From Bacteroidota bacterium (GTDB taxonomy: Bacteria; Bacteroidota; Bacteroidia; NS11-12g; UBA955): a stretch of DNA of 58,421 bases. The notes beneath the pieces were generated by a model. That model was given only the letters and a program-made list of their open reading frames with translations, searched no databases and was not told the DNA's origin. Both the position numbers and the translations under genes were made by a program. Positions 43,624 to 52,580 of the stretch are shown piece by piece (position 1 is the stretch's first letter; each line of letters begins with the position of its first letter). The stretch is from assembly GCA_018333525.1 (NCBI GenBank), contig JAGXTF010000014.1, forward strand, positions 1 through 58,421, given 5' to 3'.

Positions 43624-45846
43624 TTAGTGTCTTGGGCCTCTGTCGCGGTCTCTTCCTCCGCCACCGCGATTGCGGTCATTGCGGTCCCCGCCCTCGCGCT
43701 TTTCGCGTGGCTCGCGCTCTACAAAACCTTCTGGTTTTGGCAACAGTGCTTTTCTGCTCAATCTGTATTTGCCGGTTTTCTTGTCTACTTCAATCAGTTT
43801 TACCTCAAAAGTATCGCCTTCCTTAAATACACCTTCCATGGTTGGAACCCGTTCCCATGAGATTTCGCTGATGTGCAGCAAACCGTCTTTTCCGGGAAGG
43901 AATTCAACGAATGCGCCAAAGTCCATGATGTTTTTCACTTTACCTTGGTAAACAGTACCTTCTTCCGGAACCATAATTATGCCTTTTACAATCGCAAGAG
44001 CCTGGTTCATTCCATCCCCATCGGCACTCAAAATTTCAACATAACCTTTGCCATCTCTTTCTTCAATGCTGATGGTTGTTCCGGTGCGTGCCTGAATGTC
44101 CTGAATGATTTTGCCACCCGGGCCAATCACCGCTCCGATAAATTCTTTATCGATAATCAACATTTCAATTCTCGGAGTATGTGGTTTCATTTCCGCAGCA
44201 GGTGAAGTAATGGCTTTGTCCATTTCTCCCAAAATATGCAAACGGCCGGCTTTTGCCTGGTTAAGGGCTTTTTCCACCATTTCCCATTTCAATCCGTTGA
44301 TTTTGATGTCCATTTGGCAAGCAGTGATACCATCTTTGGTACCAACAACTTTAAAGTCCATATCGCCCAAATGGTCTTCATCGCCCAATATGTCAGATAA
44401 CACCGCGTATTTGCCACTGTTTTCATCGGTAATCAATCCCATGGCAATGCCACCAACGGGCTTGCGAAGCTGGATACCTGAATCCATTAAAGCCATAGAA
44501 CCCGCACAAACTGTAGCCATACTCGAGGAACCATTGGATTCCAGAATATCACTTACAATACGGATAACATAAGGTACATCTTTTGGCAACATGGCTTTCA
44601 AACCGCGCAATGCCAGATTTCCGTGTCCGATTTCACGGCGTCCCGGACCTCTGTTTGGTCTGGATTCACCTGTTGAAAATGCTGGAAAATTATAGTGAAG
44701 CATCAATCTGCTTGTCCCATGCAACATTGGAGCATCCAACAATTGTTCATCGAGTTTGCCACCTAAAGTAACCGTAGTCAGCGATTGTGTTTCACCACGT
44801 GTAAATACCGCTGAACCATGTGCCGCAGGCAAATAATCCACGTCGCAATTGATTTGGCGAACCTGTGTGGTTTCGCGACCATCCAAACGCTGTCCGTTTT
44901 CCAGTATCATTGCACGCATTTGGTTGTATTCCGCTTCGTGGTAATATTTTTTAGCCAATGCAGTCAGTCTCGCCTGGTCTTCATTTCCTTCGAATTGCTT
45001 TACCCATTCGTTAATAATGTTTTTAAACGCTTCAGTTCTTTCCCCTTTGCTGCTTCTGCTTTCGCAAACTTTGCGAATGTCTGCCGAGGTTTCCGCAATT
45101 ACACGTTTTTTCAAATCCTCATCATTATCCTCATGGCTGTATTCTCTTACCGGTTTGCGACCACCCATCATTTCCAGCAATTTGTGCTGTTCGGCACATT
45201 GCATTTTTATGGCATCATGTCCGAATTTCAGTGCTTCCAAAAATTCAGTTTCACTAATTTCAGCCATTTCGCCTTCCACCATGTTCAAATCGTGCGCAGT
45301 TCCACCTACCAACATATCAATATCGGCTTTTGCCAGCTGATCCTTTGTTGGATTTACCACGAATTTGCCATCAATTCTGGCAACGCGAACTTCGCTAATT
45401 GGCCCCTGAAAAGGGATATCGCTCAACATCAGCGCAGTGGAAGCCGCCAATCCAACATAGGAATCCGGCAGAATATTCTCATCGCTGCTGATCAGGGTTA
45501 TCATAACCTGTGTGTCAGCATGGTAATCTTCAGGGAAGAGTGGACGGAGGCAGCGGTCTACCAATCGGCTAATCAAAATTTCATAATCTGAAAGTCTTGC
45601 TTCGCGGCGCAAAAAGCTACCCGGGATGCGGCCTACAGCTGCAAATTTTTCCTGATAATCTACGCTAAGAGGAAGAAAATCGATTCCCTCTCTTGCTTCA
45701 TAATTACTTACAACGGTTGCAAGTAACATGGTTTTGCCAACTTTTACCACGCAACTTCCGTGGGCTTGTCTGGCGAGTTTACCGGTTTCAATCTCTATGA
45801 GTTGACCATTTCCGGTATCAAAACTTGTTTTAAATATTTGTGTCAT
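43624..45846 (-). CDS. pnp: polyribonucleotide nucleotidyltransferase (PNPase)
   Basis: 740 residues. Two RNase PH domains (about 10-150 and 310-540), then KH (about 555-620, motif IGPGGKIIQDIQ) and S1 (about 625-695) RNA-binding domains. The C-terminal tail is rich in Arg, Gly and Asp (GGDRNDRNRGGGGRDRD), an RGG-like extension common in Bacteroidota. It degrades RNA phosphorolytically from the 3' end. It follows rpsO with a terminator between them, the usual bacterial order. Confidence 0.97.
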   Translation of the reverse strand: MTQIFKTSFDTGNGQLIEIETGKLARQAHGSCVVKVGKTMLLATVVSNYEAREGIDFLPLSVDYQEKFAAVGRIPGSFLRREARLSDYEILISRLVDRCLRPLFPEDYHADTQVMITLISSDENILPDSYVGLAASTALMLSDIPFQGPISEVRVARIDGKFVVNPTKDQLAKADIDMLVGGTAHDLNMVEGEMAEISETEFLEALKFGHDAIKMQCAEQHKLLEMMGGRKPVREYSHEDNDEDLKKRVIAETSADIRKVCESRSSKGERTEAFKNIINEWVKQFEGNEDQARLTALAKKYYHEAEYNQMRAMILENGQRLDGRETTQVRQINCDVDYLPAAHGSAVFTRGETQSLTTVTLGGKLDEQLLDAPMLHGTSRLMLHYNFPAFSTGESRPNRGPGRREIGHGNLALRGLKAMLPKDVPYVIRIVSDILESNGSSSMATVCAGSMALMDSGIQLRKPVGGIAMGLITDENSGKYAVLSDILGDEDHLGDMDFKVVGTKDGITACQMDIKINGLKWEMVEKALNQAKAGRLHILGEMDKAITSPAAEMKPHTPRIEMLIIDKEFIGAVIGPGGKIIQDIQARTGTTISIEERDGKGYVEILSADGDGMNQALAIVKGIIMVPEEGTVYQGKVKNIMDFGAFVEFLPGKDGLLHISEISWERVPTMEGVFKEGDTFEVKLIEVDKKTGKYRLSRKALLPKPEGFVEREPREKREGGDRNDRNRGGGGRDRDRGPRH

Positions 45847-45866
45847 TTTACGTTTTTTTCAAATCA

Positions 45867-45913
45867 AAAAGCCCCATTCCACCCCGATTTTCATCGGGAC
45901 GAACGGGGCTTTT
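45867..45913 (-). terminator. rpsO-pnp intergenic terminator or processing hairpin
   Basis: Outer stem GGGGCTTTT/AAAAGCCCC encloses an inner hairpin CCCGAT-TTTC-ATCGGG. On the minus strand it ends in TTTTTGATTTG. It lies between the rpsO stop and the pnp start. In other bacteria this spacer carries an RNase III/PNPase autoregulation hairpin, so partial read-through is plausible. Confidence 0.8.
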
Positions 45914-45946
45914 CTTATTAATATCTTGTTAAGGTATCCGGTGGAA

Positions 45947-46216
45947 TTACTTCCTCAGGCCGAGTTCCTTAATCAGGGCGCGGTATTTGAAAATATCCTG
46001 GTGTGCAAGATAATTCAAAAGGCTGCGGCGTTTTCCTACCAGTTTGATCAGGGAAAGTTCTGCACTCTTGTCTTTGCGCTGGCCTTTCAAATGGTCGCTG
46101 ATATGGTTGATTCGCTCAGTAAACATTGCTACCTGAGCCTCAGTGCTTCCTGTATTCGTTTCGGCTCCACCGAATTTCTTAAATATTTGCTTCTTACTTT
46201 CTGCAGTTAGTTGCAT
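45947..46216 (-). CDS. rpsO: 30S ribosomal protein S15
   Basis: 89 residues, the exact usual length. Conserved FGGAETNTGSTEAQVAMFTE and HLKGQRKDKSAELSLIKLVG segments are present. It binds the central domain of 16S rRNA early in 30S assembly. Own promoter at 46236-46243. Confidence 0.98.
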   Translation of the reverse strand: MQLTAESKKQIFKKFGGAETNTGSTEAQVAMFTERINHISDHLKGQRKDKSAELSLIKLVGKRRSLLNYLAHQDIFKYRALIKELGLRK

Positions 46217-46235
46217 GGTTCTTTCAAATGGGCTG

Positions 46236-46243
46236 CAAATATA
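46236..46243 (-). promoter_or_regulatory. -7 promoter element for rpsO
   Basis: TATATTTG on the minus strand, exact consensus, ending 19 nt before ATG 46216, with GAAAGAA as a possible ribosome site between. Confidence 0.6.
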
Positions 46244-46286
46244 GCACTTAAAAACTACAATTTAAAAGGGGTAATAAAGATTTTGT

Positions 46287-46811
46287 TTAGCGGGTGAGAA
46301 TGGGCAAATATTCCAGCCATGGACCCACTTCTGATTTCCATTGTTTGGCCATTACGCGATGGATCTGGGCAATATGTCCCAAATCATGTACTACCCAGGT
46401 AGATAATAAATTACGCATCGTAACTTCACCTAATGCTGGATGTATTCCCTTGCGGTCCAGGTCTTCATTTTTAATGTTCAATGTATCCAGTTTTTGAAGG
46501 TTTGCCGCTCTTAATTTGTCAAACAAATCCAGCAATTCCGGTAGTTTTTTGTCTTTATTCTCTTCAAACTGCGCGAACCGATCAAATGGGGTGAAGGTTT
46601 TGTTTCCGGATTCTGCCAAAATAATTTGGAGCCTTTCCATCCAGTCGGTTTTTTCACCATGGATCAAGTGCCCCAAAATATCAAACGGGCTCCAGGTGCC
46701 TTCTCCTTCATTGCTATAAATCCAGACACTGTCCAGATTTTGAAGTTGGGAGCGAATCACCACAGGAGTATGATGGAGGATTTGCCTGGCATGATTTAAA
46801 TCAAAATTCAT
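46287..46811 (-). CDS. DinB family protein
   Basis: 174 residues forming the four-helix DinB/YfiT fold. Metal-ligand histidines are in GHLIHGEKTDW near 47-57 and in VHDLGHIAQIHR near 140-151. Members are metal-dependent thiol or hydrolase-like enzymes of mostly unknown substrate. Single gene, no informative neighbours. Confidence 0.88.
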   Translation of the reverse strand: MNFDLNHARQILHHTPVVIRSQLQNLDSVWIYSNEGEGTWSPFDILGHLIHGEKTDWMERLQIILAESGNKTFTPFDRFAQFEENKDKKLPELLDLFDKLRAANLQKLDTLNIKNEDLDRKGIHPALGEVTMRNLLSTWVVHDLGHIAQIHRVMAKQWKSEVGPWLEYLPILTR

Positions 46812-46911
46812 ATATCAAATTTAGAGTTTTGCAGTTTTTTAATTTGCATCCTTAAAAATCTGTTGTCCATAGGTTGAATGCTTCCAAAATAATTGTATTA
46901 ATTTGCCTTTG

Positions 46912-47565
46912 ATGCAATTCAAATTATTTTTATCTATTTTCATATTATCCGTTGCGCTTTTTTCATGCAAAGCCTTTCATCCCAAACCATCTCAAAGTGC
47001 ATATGGTGGAAGTTTTGGTCGGGTGGACATAACCCATACAGATTCAGCCGAAAATCCGGTGTCAAATTCTACCAATTATTTAGAAGGGGGTATTTCAGAT
47101 GTCCAAAGCCTGAGTATCTCTAGCGTTGCAGGAAATTATCCGAATCGGATTGTCCGGCATTGGAAGCGCCTGTCCCCGGTTCTGGATTCCATTAAGAAAA
47201 GACCTCCACCGGCTAAAAATTTACCTATTGAACCAAATGCCAACATAGGCTTTCTGCTTTCTGTAATTGGCGGGGCCTTAAATTTCATTTTGCCATTTCT
47301 TAATTTATTCATTGATGCTTCTGTTTCTTTTGAATCCCTGTATATATTGTTTTTTATGTTAAATGTATTGGCATTTATAGCAATGATAGCGGGATTTATT
47401 CTTGGAATTACAGGCCTTAAAATGATAAAAAGATACCCGGAAAAATATAGCGGTTATGGCAGGGCAGTTGCCGCAATAGTAATACCTTCGGTAATTGTAG
47501 GACTTTTCTTGTTATTGGTGATATTTTATATTTTAATTATCATCTTGTTGTTGCAAGGTTTTTGA
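46912..47565 (+). CDS. lipoprotein with C-terminal DUF4190-like membrane domain, paralog 1
   Basis: 217 residues from ATG 46912; a TTG 9 nt upstream is less likely. Lipobox ALFSC gives a lipidated N-terminus. A polar linker follows, then two to three hydrophobic segments around the loop MIKRYPEKYSGYGRAVAAIVIP. The YPEKY-x-G-x-G motif recurs in the next gene, 6 nt downstream. Function unknown. Confidence 0.75.
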   Translation: MQFKLFLSIFILSVALFSCKAFHPKPSQSAYGGSFGRVDITHTDSAENPVSNSTNYLEGGISDVQSLSISSVAGNYPNRIVRHWKRLSPVLDSIKKRPPPAKNLPIEPNANIGFLLSVIGGALNFILPFLNLFIDASVSFESLYILFFMLNVLAFIAMIAGFILGITGLKMIKRYPEKYSGYGRAVAAIVIPSVIVGLFLLLVIFYILIIILLLQGF

Positions 47566-47571
47566 TAAAGT

Positions 47572-48228
47572 ATGGCGAATTTTCACCCGATAAAAATATT
47601 GATTTCAGGTGAAAAGAATTTCCTGCTGGGGTTTTGCATTTTATTAGTGATTTTGACTTTGGGTTCCTGTCAGGTCTACAAAAACAAGGGCGTTACAACA
47701 AAATCATTTGGCGGAAATTGGAATAATTCATTGAATATTTCGCAAACGAACAAGTCTAATAGGGATTCACTTTTAACTGTAAAAAACAAAATACAATTTT
47801 CTGAATTTAAGTTCTTAAGTAACCCCTTATCAGGTTCCAAAAACACTTTACATACGGCAGGCAAAACAAAATTAAATTTCATTCATTATCCGATTAGGAA
47901 GGAATTCCATATTGCCAATTTCATAAATTCCGACAGCAACTTTGTTGAACCACCCAATAAAAAATGGGAGCCTTTGACGATTATTGGCCTTGGTCTATTA
48001 TGCGCCTCTTTAACAGTTATGTTGGCTACAGATTTAGCAGCTTTAGGCCTTCTACTTTTGATTGGCGCAATGGTACTGGGTTTAATTGGTAAACACAAAA
48101 TTGAAAAATATCCCGAAAAATATAAAGGTCGAGGTTTGGCTATTGCCGTGGCCGTGATACCAATGGTACTTCTCATGCTGGCATTGTTGATTGCTTTATT
48201 GATTATATCTATATTTCTGGCACTTTGA
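47572..48228 (+). CDS. lipoprotein with C-terminal DUF4190-like membrane domain, paralog 2
   Basis: 218 residues. Lipobox TLGSC near 35. Polar linker, then hydrophobic segments around KIEKYPEKYKGRGLAIAVAV. It shares the same layout and motif as the gene 6 nt upstream, so the pair arose by tandem duplication followed by divergence. Likely co-transcribed. Function unknown. Confidence 0.75.
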   Translation: MANFHPIKILISGEKNFLLGFCILLVILTLGSCQVYKNKGVTTKSFGGNWNNSLNISQTNKSNRDSLLTVKNKIQFSEFKFLSNPLSGSKNTLHTAGKTKLNFIHYPIRKEFHIANFINSDSNFVEPPNKKWEPLTIIGLGLLCASLTVMLATDLAALGLLLLIGAMVLGLIGKHKIEKYPEKYKGRGLAIAVAVIPMVLLMLALLIALLIISIFLAL

Positions 48229-48256
48229 TTTTTATTTGCTCCCGAAAATATTGATT

Positions 48257-48264
48257 TATCTTCG
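48257..48264 (+). promoter_or_regulatory. -33/-7 promoter for kbl
   Basis: TATCTTCG ends 6 nt before ATG 48271. A TTTG at 48235-48238 lies 18 nt upstream, giving the full Bacteroidota -33/-7 arrangement. The same -7 variant precedes fabD. Confidence 0.6.
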
Positions 48265-48270
48265 CGGTCT

Positions 48271-49467
48271 ATGTACGGAAGTTTTCAGAATCACCTGCAG
48301 GCAGAATTAAAAGCCATTGAAGAAGCAGGGTTGTATAAGCGCGAGAGGATTATTACCACCCCTCAGGATGCGGTAATTAAGCTCAGTGATGGCAGCGAAG
48401 TAATAAATTTTTGCGCCAATAATTATTTGGGACTCAGCAGCCATCCCAGAGTGGTTGAAGCTGCAAAACGCGCCATTGATACCCATGGTTTTGGAATGAG
48501 TTCGGTTCGTTTTATTTGTGGAACCCAGGATATTCATAAAGAACTGGAACAAAAAATTGCGGAGTTTTACGGAACAGAAGATACCATACTGTATGCCGCT
48601 GCATTTGATGCCAATGGTGGTGTTTTTGAACCGCTTTTTGGAGAAAATGATGCCATCATCAGCGACAGCTTAAACCATGCAAGTATTATAGATGGCGTGC
48701 GTTTGTGTAAAGCCATGCGTTACCGTTATGCGAATAATGATATGGACGATTTGGAAGTCCAATTAAAGCAGGCACAAACTGACGGTGCGCGATTTAAAAT
48801 CATTGTAACCGATGGCGTTTTTAGTATGGATGGTTATGTAGCACAATTGGATAAAATTTGTGACCTTGCCGATAAATACGGAGCGCTTGTAATGACAGAT
48901 GAATGCCATGCGGCAGGTTTTATAGGAAAAACCGGGAGAGGGGTTCCAGAGTATTGCGGAGTAATGGGTCGGGTGGATATTATTACAGGTACCTTAGGAA
49001 AAGCACTTGGTGGCGCCATGGGTGGTTATACCACCGGCAGAAAAGAAATTATTGATTTGCTCAGACAAAGAAGCAGACCTTATCTGTTTTCAAATTCATT
49101 GGCGCCGAGTATAGTAGGTGCCAGTTTAGAAGTATTTCAAATGCTTACCGAAACCACCGCATTGAGAGATAAGCTGGAGGCAAATGTGAAACGTTTTAAA
49201 TCAGGTGTTAAGGAATTGGGCCTGGATTACAGAGATGGTGACAGCGCTATTGTTCCCATCATGCTTTATGATGCAAAACGGAGCCAGTTAATGGCAGAAG
49301 AATTGTTGAAAGAAGGTATTTATGTAATAGGATTTTATTATCCCGTGGTTCCAAAAGATCAGGCTAGAATTCGCGTACAACTTTCTGCTGCGCATGAATT
49401 TGAGCATATAGACAAAGCAGTGGCTGCCTTTGGAAAAGTTGCCAGAAAAATGAATATCATTTCATAA
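48271..49467 (+). CDS. kbl: glycine C-acetyltransferase (2-amino-3-ketobutyrate CoA ligase)
   Basis: 398 residues, normal length. PLP-dependent alpha-oxoamine synthase with [14 protein letters not shown] near 48-61, DECHAAGF near 208-215 and the PLP lysine in [14 protein letters not shown] near 238-251. It cleaves 2-amino-3-ketobutyrate with CoA to glycine and acetyl-CoA, the step after Tdh (encoded at 21607). One base separates it from the GT39-like gene. Confidence 0.95.
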   Translation: MYGSFQNHLQAELKAIEEAGLYKRERIITTPQDAVIKLSDGSEVINFCANNYLGLSSHPRVVEAAKRAIDTHGFGMSSVRFICGTQDIHKELEQKIAEFYGTEDTILYAAAFDANGGVFEPLFGENDAIISDSLNHASIIDGVRLCKAMRYRYANNDMDDLEVQLKQAQTDGARFKIIVTDGVFSMDGYVAQLDKICDLADKYGALVMTDECHAAGFIGKTGRGVPEYCGVMGRVDIITGTLGKALGGAMGGYTTGRKEIIDLLRQRSRPYLFSNSLAPSIVGASLEVFQMLTETTALRDKLEANVKRFKSGVKELGLDYRDGDSAIVPIMLYDAKRSQLMAEELLKEGIYVIGFYYPVVPKDQARIRVQLSAAHEFEHIDKAVAAFGKVARKMNIIS

Positions 49468-49468
49468 A

Positions 49469-50968
49469 ATGAAGTGGCGGGAATTGTGGATGAGGGCCAT
49501 TCCCGTGGTGATTCTTTTGGCAATCACATGGCTGAAAGCTGCATTTGAATTCAAACAAATTACGGATTCAGATCCGGGTTTGTTTGAAGCATTTGGCTAC
49601 CACATTTTGCAGGGCAAAATCCTTTATGCAGACTTTTGGGACCACAAACCACCGCTGGTATTTTTTCTGAATTTTTTATTTCTCAAGATTTTCGGAATTT
49701 CTGAAGATGCCATCAGCCTTGGATCTATGCTGTTATGCATGACTCAGACGCTGGTATTTTATGCCATTTTACTGCGTATTTTTCGCAATAAATGGATTTC
49801 TGTGCTTGCGTGTACATTATTTATTATTACTTTTTTTAATGGTGCCGTTTTTGGATCCGGGAATTATACCGAGCAGTATGGTGTATTGTGTACCACCGCC
49901 GGATTTTATTATTTACTCGGTTTTATAGAAAATAAAAATATCAGATATCTGTGGATTTCGGGTGTGTTATATGGCCTTTCCTGCTGGTTTAAAGAACCTT
50001 TTTTATTTTCCGCAATTCCCATTTTTATTTATTTGTTCATTCGCGGAGTAGCAATAAAATACAACTTTCATTATTTTATTAAATTTGGACTCGCATTTTT
50101 AATTCCTGCACTGCTCATCAGTAATTTTCTCGCTCTTACAGGTTCCTGGGACGGATTTAAGGAGCATTTGGTACACAGTTCCAATTATTTGATTTACCAG
50201 CAAAAAACAGGATGGTATTTTCGGATGCGATTTAATATCGATGGATTTATTGGTATGTTGCCTTTTTCAAGATATGTATTTATTCCTGTTTATTTATGTG
50301 GAATAACCTTGCTTATCATGAAAGAAAAAACAAGAATTCCGGGAATTCTTATTTTGGGAACCCAGATTGCGGATTATGTGGCAACCGGAATGTCTGGGAA
50401 TCAATTTTTTCATTATTATCTGCAGTCGCTGCCGCTCACATGCATCGTGCTTTTAGCCGCACCTGTATTTTTAGGCGAATTGCTTTTTAAAGAAAAAAAA
50501 TGGGTGAAATTCATTCCAATGGGAATTGCATTTGTTTTGGTTTCACTTTCAGAAAAACCATGGAATAAAATGACATTTGATTTCACGAAAAAGGCAAATG
50601 ATCCAATTGTGGAATTTCTAAAAAATAATGAATATTACAGACCCAGATCCATTGTATTGGGAAGCAAGGAAATAGGATTTTATCTGCTTCGTGCGGAAGG
50701 GATTTCGAATCAAAGATATATTGTTCCATATCCCTATCATTGGACTCCAATGAAGGGGAAACCAAGGTATTACCGGATGTCGAAAGACAGTGCCAATTTT
50801 ATGGATGATTTGCCGGAATATGTAATCCATTCAGACAAATGGGCGGAAATGTTCCGGGATTGTGGTTTGGATTCTCTGGTAAGATTGCATTATAACGAAG
50901 TGGCGTCTGCAGAAATAAAACCCGGTGTAACGTCACATTTGTTAAAGAAAAAAATACCGGTGGAATAG
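49469..50968 (+). CDS. GT39-like membrane glycosyltransferase
   Basis: 499 residues. About ten hydrophobic segments. The first periplasmic loop holds SDPGLFEAFGYHIL and DFWDHKPPLVFF, the acidic and DHKPP motifs of GT-C enzymes of the GT39/PMT and ArnT group. It probably transfers a sugar from a polyprenyl carrier to an envelope acceptor; neither is known. Starts one base after kbl, so the two are co-transcribed without a clear functional link. Confidence 0.8.
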   Translation: MKWRELWMRAIPVVILLAITWLKAAFEFKQITDSDPGLFEAFGYHILQGKILYADFWDHKPPLVFFLNFLFLKIFGISEDAISLGSMLLCMTQTLVFYAILLRIFRNKWISVLACTLFIITFFNGAVFGSGNYTEQYGVLCTTAGFYYLLGFIENKNIRYLWISGVLYGLSCWFKEPFLFSAIPIFIYLFIRGVAIKYNFHYFIKFGLAFLIPALLISNFLALTGSWDGFKEHLVHSSNYLIYQQKTGWYFRMRFNIDGFIGMLPFSRYVFIPVYLCGITLLIMKEKTRIPGILILGTQIADYVATGMSGNQFFHYYLQSLPLTCIVLLAAPVFLGELLFKEKKWVKFIPMGIAFVLVSLSEKPWNKMTFDFTKKANDPIVEFLKNNEYYRPRSIVLGSKEIGFYLLRAEGISNQRYIVPYPYHWTPMKGKPRYYRMSKDSANFMDDLPEYVIHSDKWAEMFRDCGLDSLVRLHYNEVASAEIKPGVTSHLLKKKIPVE

Positions 50969-51071
50969 ATAATTCCCTGTGTTATTGGTGTTACAATGAC
51001 AGGTTGTCAACAAGGCATCGGACCTGTTGTATTTTGAATTCGAAGAAAAATGGTGCATTTTGCACATTCGC

Positions 51072-52580
51072 ATGAGTTTATTTCAACGAAAACCTATGGA
51101 TGAACTTCTTCGGGAATCAGGTGAAGAAGGAAACCAGTTAAAAAGAACCCTTGGGCCATATGGCCTTATTGCTTTAGGTATTGGCGCTATTATTGGTGCA
51201 GGTTTATTTTCCATAACCGGAGTAGCAGCCGGTGAAAATGCCGGACCCGCGATAACCATATCCTTTATCATCGCAGCAGTTGGTTGTGGCTTTGCCGGCC
51301 TGTGTTATGCAGAATTTTCCTCCATGATACCGGTTGCAGGCAGCGCCTACACGTACAGTTATGCCACCATGGGCAGGTTTATTGCCTGGATTATTGGTTG
51401 GGATCTGGTACTGGAATATGCAGTTGGTGCCGCAACAGTAGCGAGTAGCTGGTCGGGGTATTTTTATAAGTTTTTACACAATATGGGAATAGAATTTCCC
51501 AGACAACTCACCATGACGCCATGGGATCACATTCATGTTGCCAATGGTAAGGTAATTCCGGAAATGATAAATGGAGTTGCAAACCCCGCTTTGGCCAACT
51601 CTGTGGAAGTTTCAGGAATTATGAATTTACCCGCAGTATTTGTGGTGGTATTGCTTTCGCTTGTGTTGATTCGTGGCACCAAAGAATCCTCCCTGGTAAA
51701 CGGAATTATTGTATCTCTGAAACTAATGGTTGTTGCGGTATTTATTGCTTTGGGCTGGGCATATATCAATATGGAAAATTACACCCCATATATTCCGCAG
51801 AATACAGGTGAATTTGGCCATTACGGATGGAGTGGAATTATTCGGGCTGCAGGCATTGTATTTTTTGCATACATCGGTTTTGATGCCGTTTCTACCGCTG
51901 CCCAGGAAGCGAAAAATCCCAAGCGGGATATGCCAATTGGGATTTTAGTATCGCTCGCTATATGTACGGTTTTATATATTTTATTTGCGCATGTACTCAC
52001 CGGTTTGGCGCATTATACCGAATTCAAAGCCGATCCTACAGATAAATTGGCACCGGTTGCCACCGCATTAAAACATACGCCGTTTATTTGGTTAAATCAG
52101 AGTATTATTCTCGCGATTCTCGCAGGTTATATGAGTGTGATTCTGGTAATGCTCATGGGACAATCCAGGGTGTTTTATTCCATGAGTAAAGATGGATTAT
52201 TGCCATCATTTTTCTCTAATATTCATCCCAAATTTAAAACTCCCTGGCACAGCAATCTGTTGTTCATGGGTTTTGTAAGTCTGTTCGCTGCATTTGTACC
52301 AGGCTCGGTAGTAGGGGAAATGACCAGTATCGGAACCTTACTCGCCTTTATTTTGGTATGTGCCGGAGTGTTATTTCTGCGGTATAAAATGCCAAATGCA
52401 CCCCGCGGATTCAGAACACCGCTGGTACCTTTTGTGCCCATTATGGGCATTCTTACCTGCCTTGGAATGATGGTATTTCTTCCGTTGGATACCTGGATAA
52501 GGCTGGTGGTATGGATGGCCATCGGAATTGTAATATTCTTTGTGTATTCCAACAAAAACGCTGATAAACTCAAAGGGTGA
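51072..52580 (+). CDS. amino acid permease, cationic amino acid transporter-like
   Basis: 502 residues from ATG 51072. The start MSLFQRKPMDELL is the family's usual N-terminus; an upstream TTG frame at 51027 adds an unlike leader. Twelve or so hydrophobic segments, with the APC substrate-binding motif GIGAIIGAGLFSITG in the first. Imports amino acids by proton or sodium symport. Its TGA overlaps the next GTG by 4 nt. Confidence 0.9.
   Translation: MSLFQRKPMDELLRESGEEGNQLKRTLGPYGLIALGIGAIIGAGLFSITGVAAGENAGPAITISFIIAAVGCGFAGLCYAEFSSMIPVAGSAYTYSYATMGRFIAWIIGWDLVLEYAVGAATVASSWSGYFYKFLHNMGIEFPRQLTMTPWDHIHVANGKVIPEMINGVANPALANSVEVSGIMNLPAVFVVVLLSLVLIRGTKESSLVNGIIVSLKLMVVAVFIALGWAYINMENYTPYIPQNTGEFGHYGWSGIIRAAGIVFFAYIGFDAVSTAAQEAKNPKRDMPIGILVSLAICTVLYILFAHVLTGLAHYTEFKADPTDKLAPVATALKHTPFIWLNQSIILAILAGYMSVILVMLMGQSRVFYSMSKDGLLPSFFSNIHPKFKTPWHSNLLFMGFVSLFAAFVPGSVVGEMTSIGTLLAFILVCAGVLFLRYKMPNAPRGFRTPLVPFVPIMGILTCLGMMVFLPLDTWIRLVVWMAIGIVIFFVYSNKNADKLKG

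Noticed and set aside
44818-45591. 257-residue plus-strand open frame opposite pnp
   Set aside because: Antisense shadow of a highly conserved gene; low-complexity Phe-rich translation with no start context.
50969-51071. Regulatory inverted repeat ACAGGT...ACCTGT before the permease gene
   Set aside because: Only six base pairs with a long loop; this is expected by chance in a 100-bp spacer.
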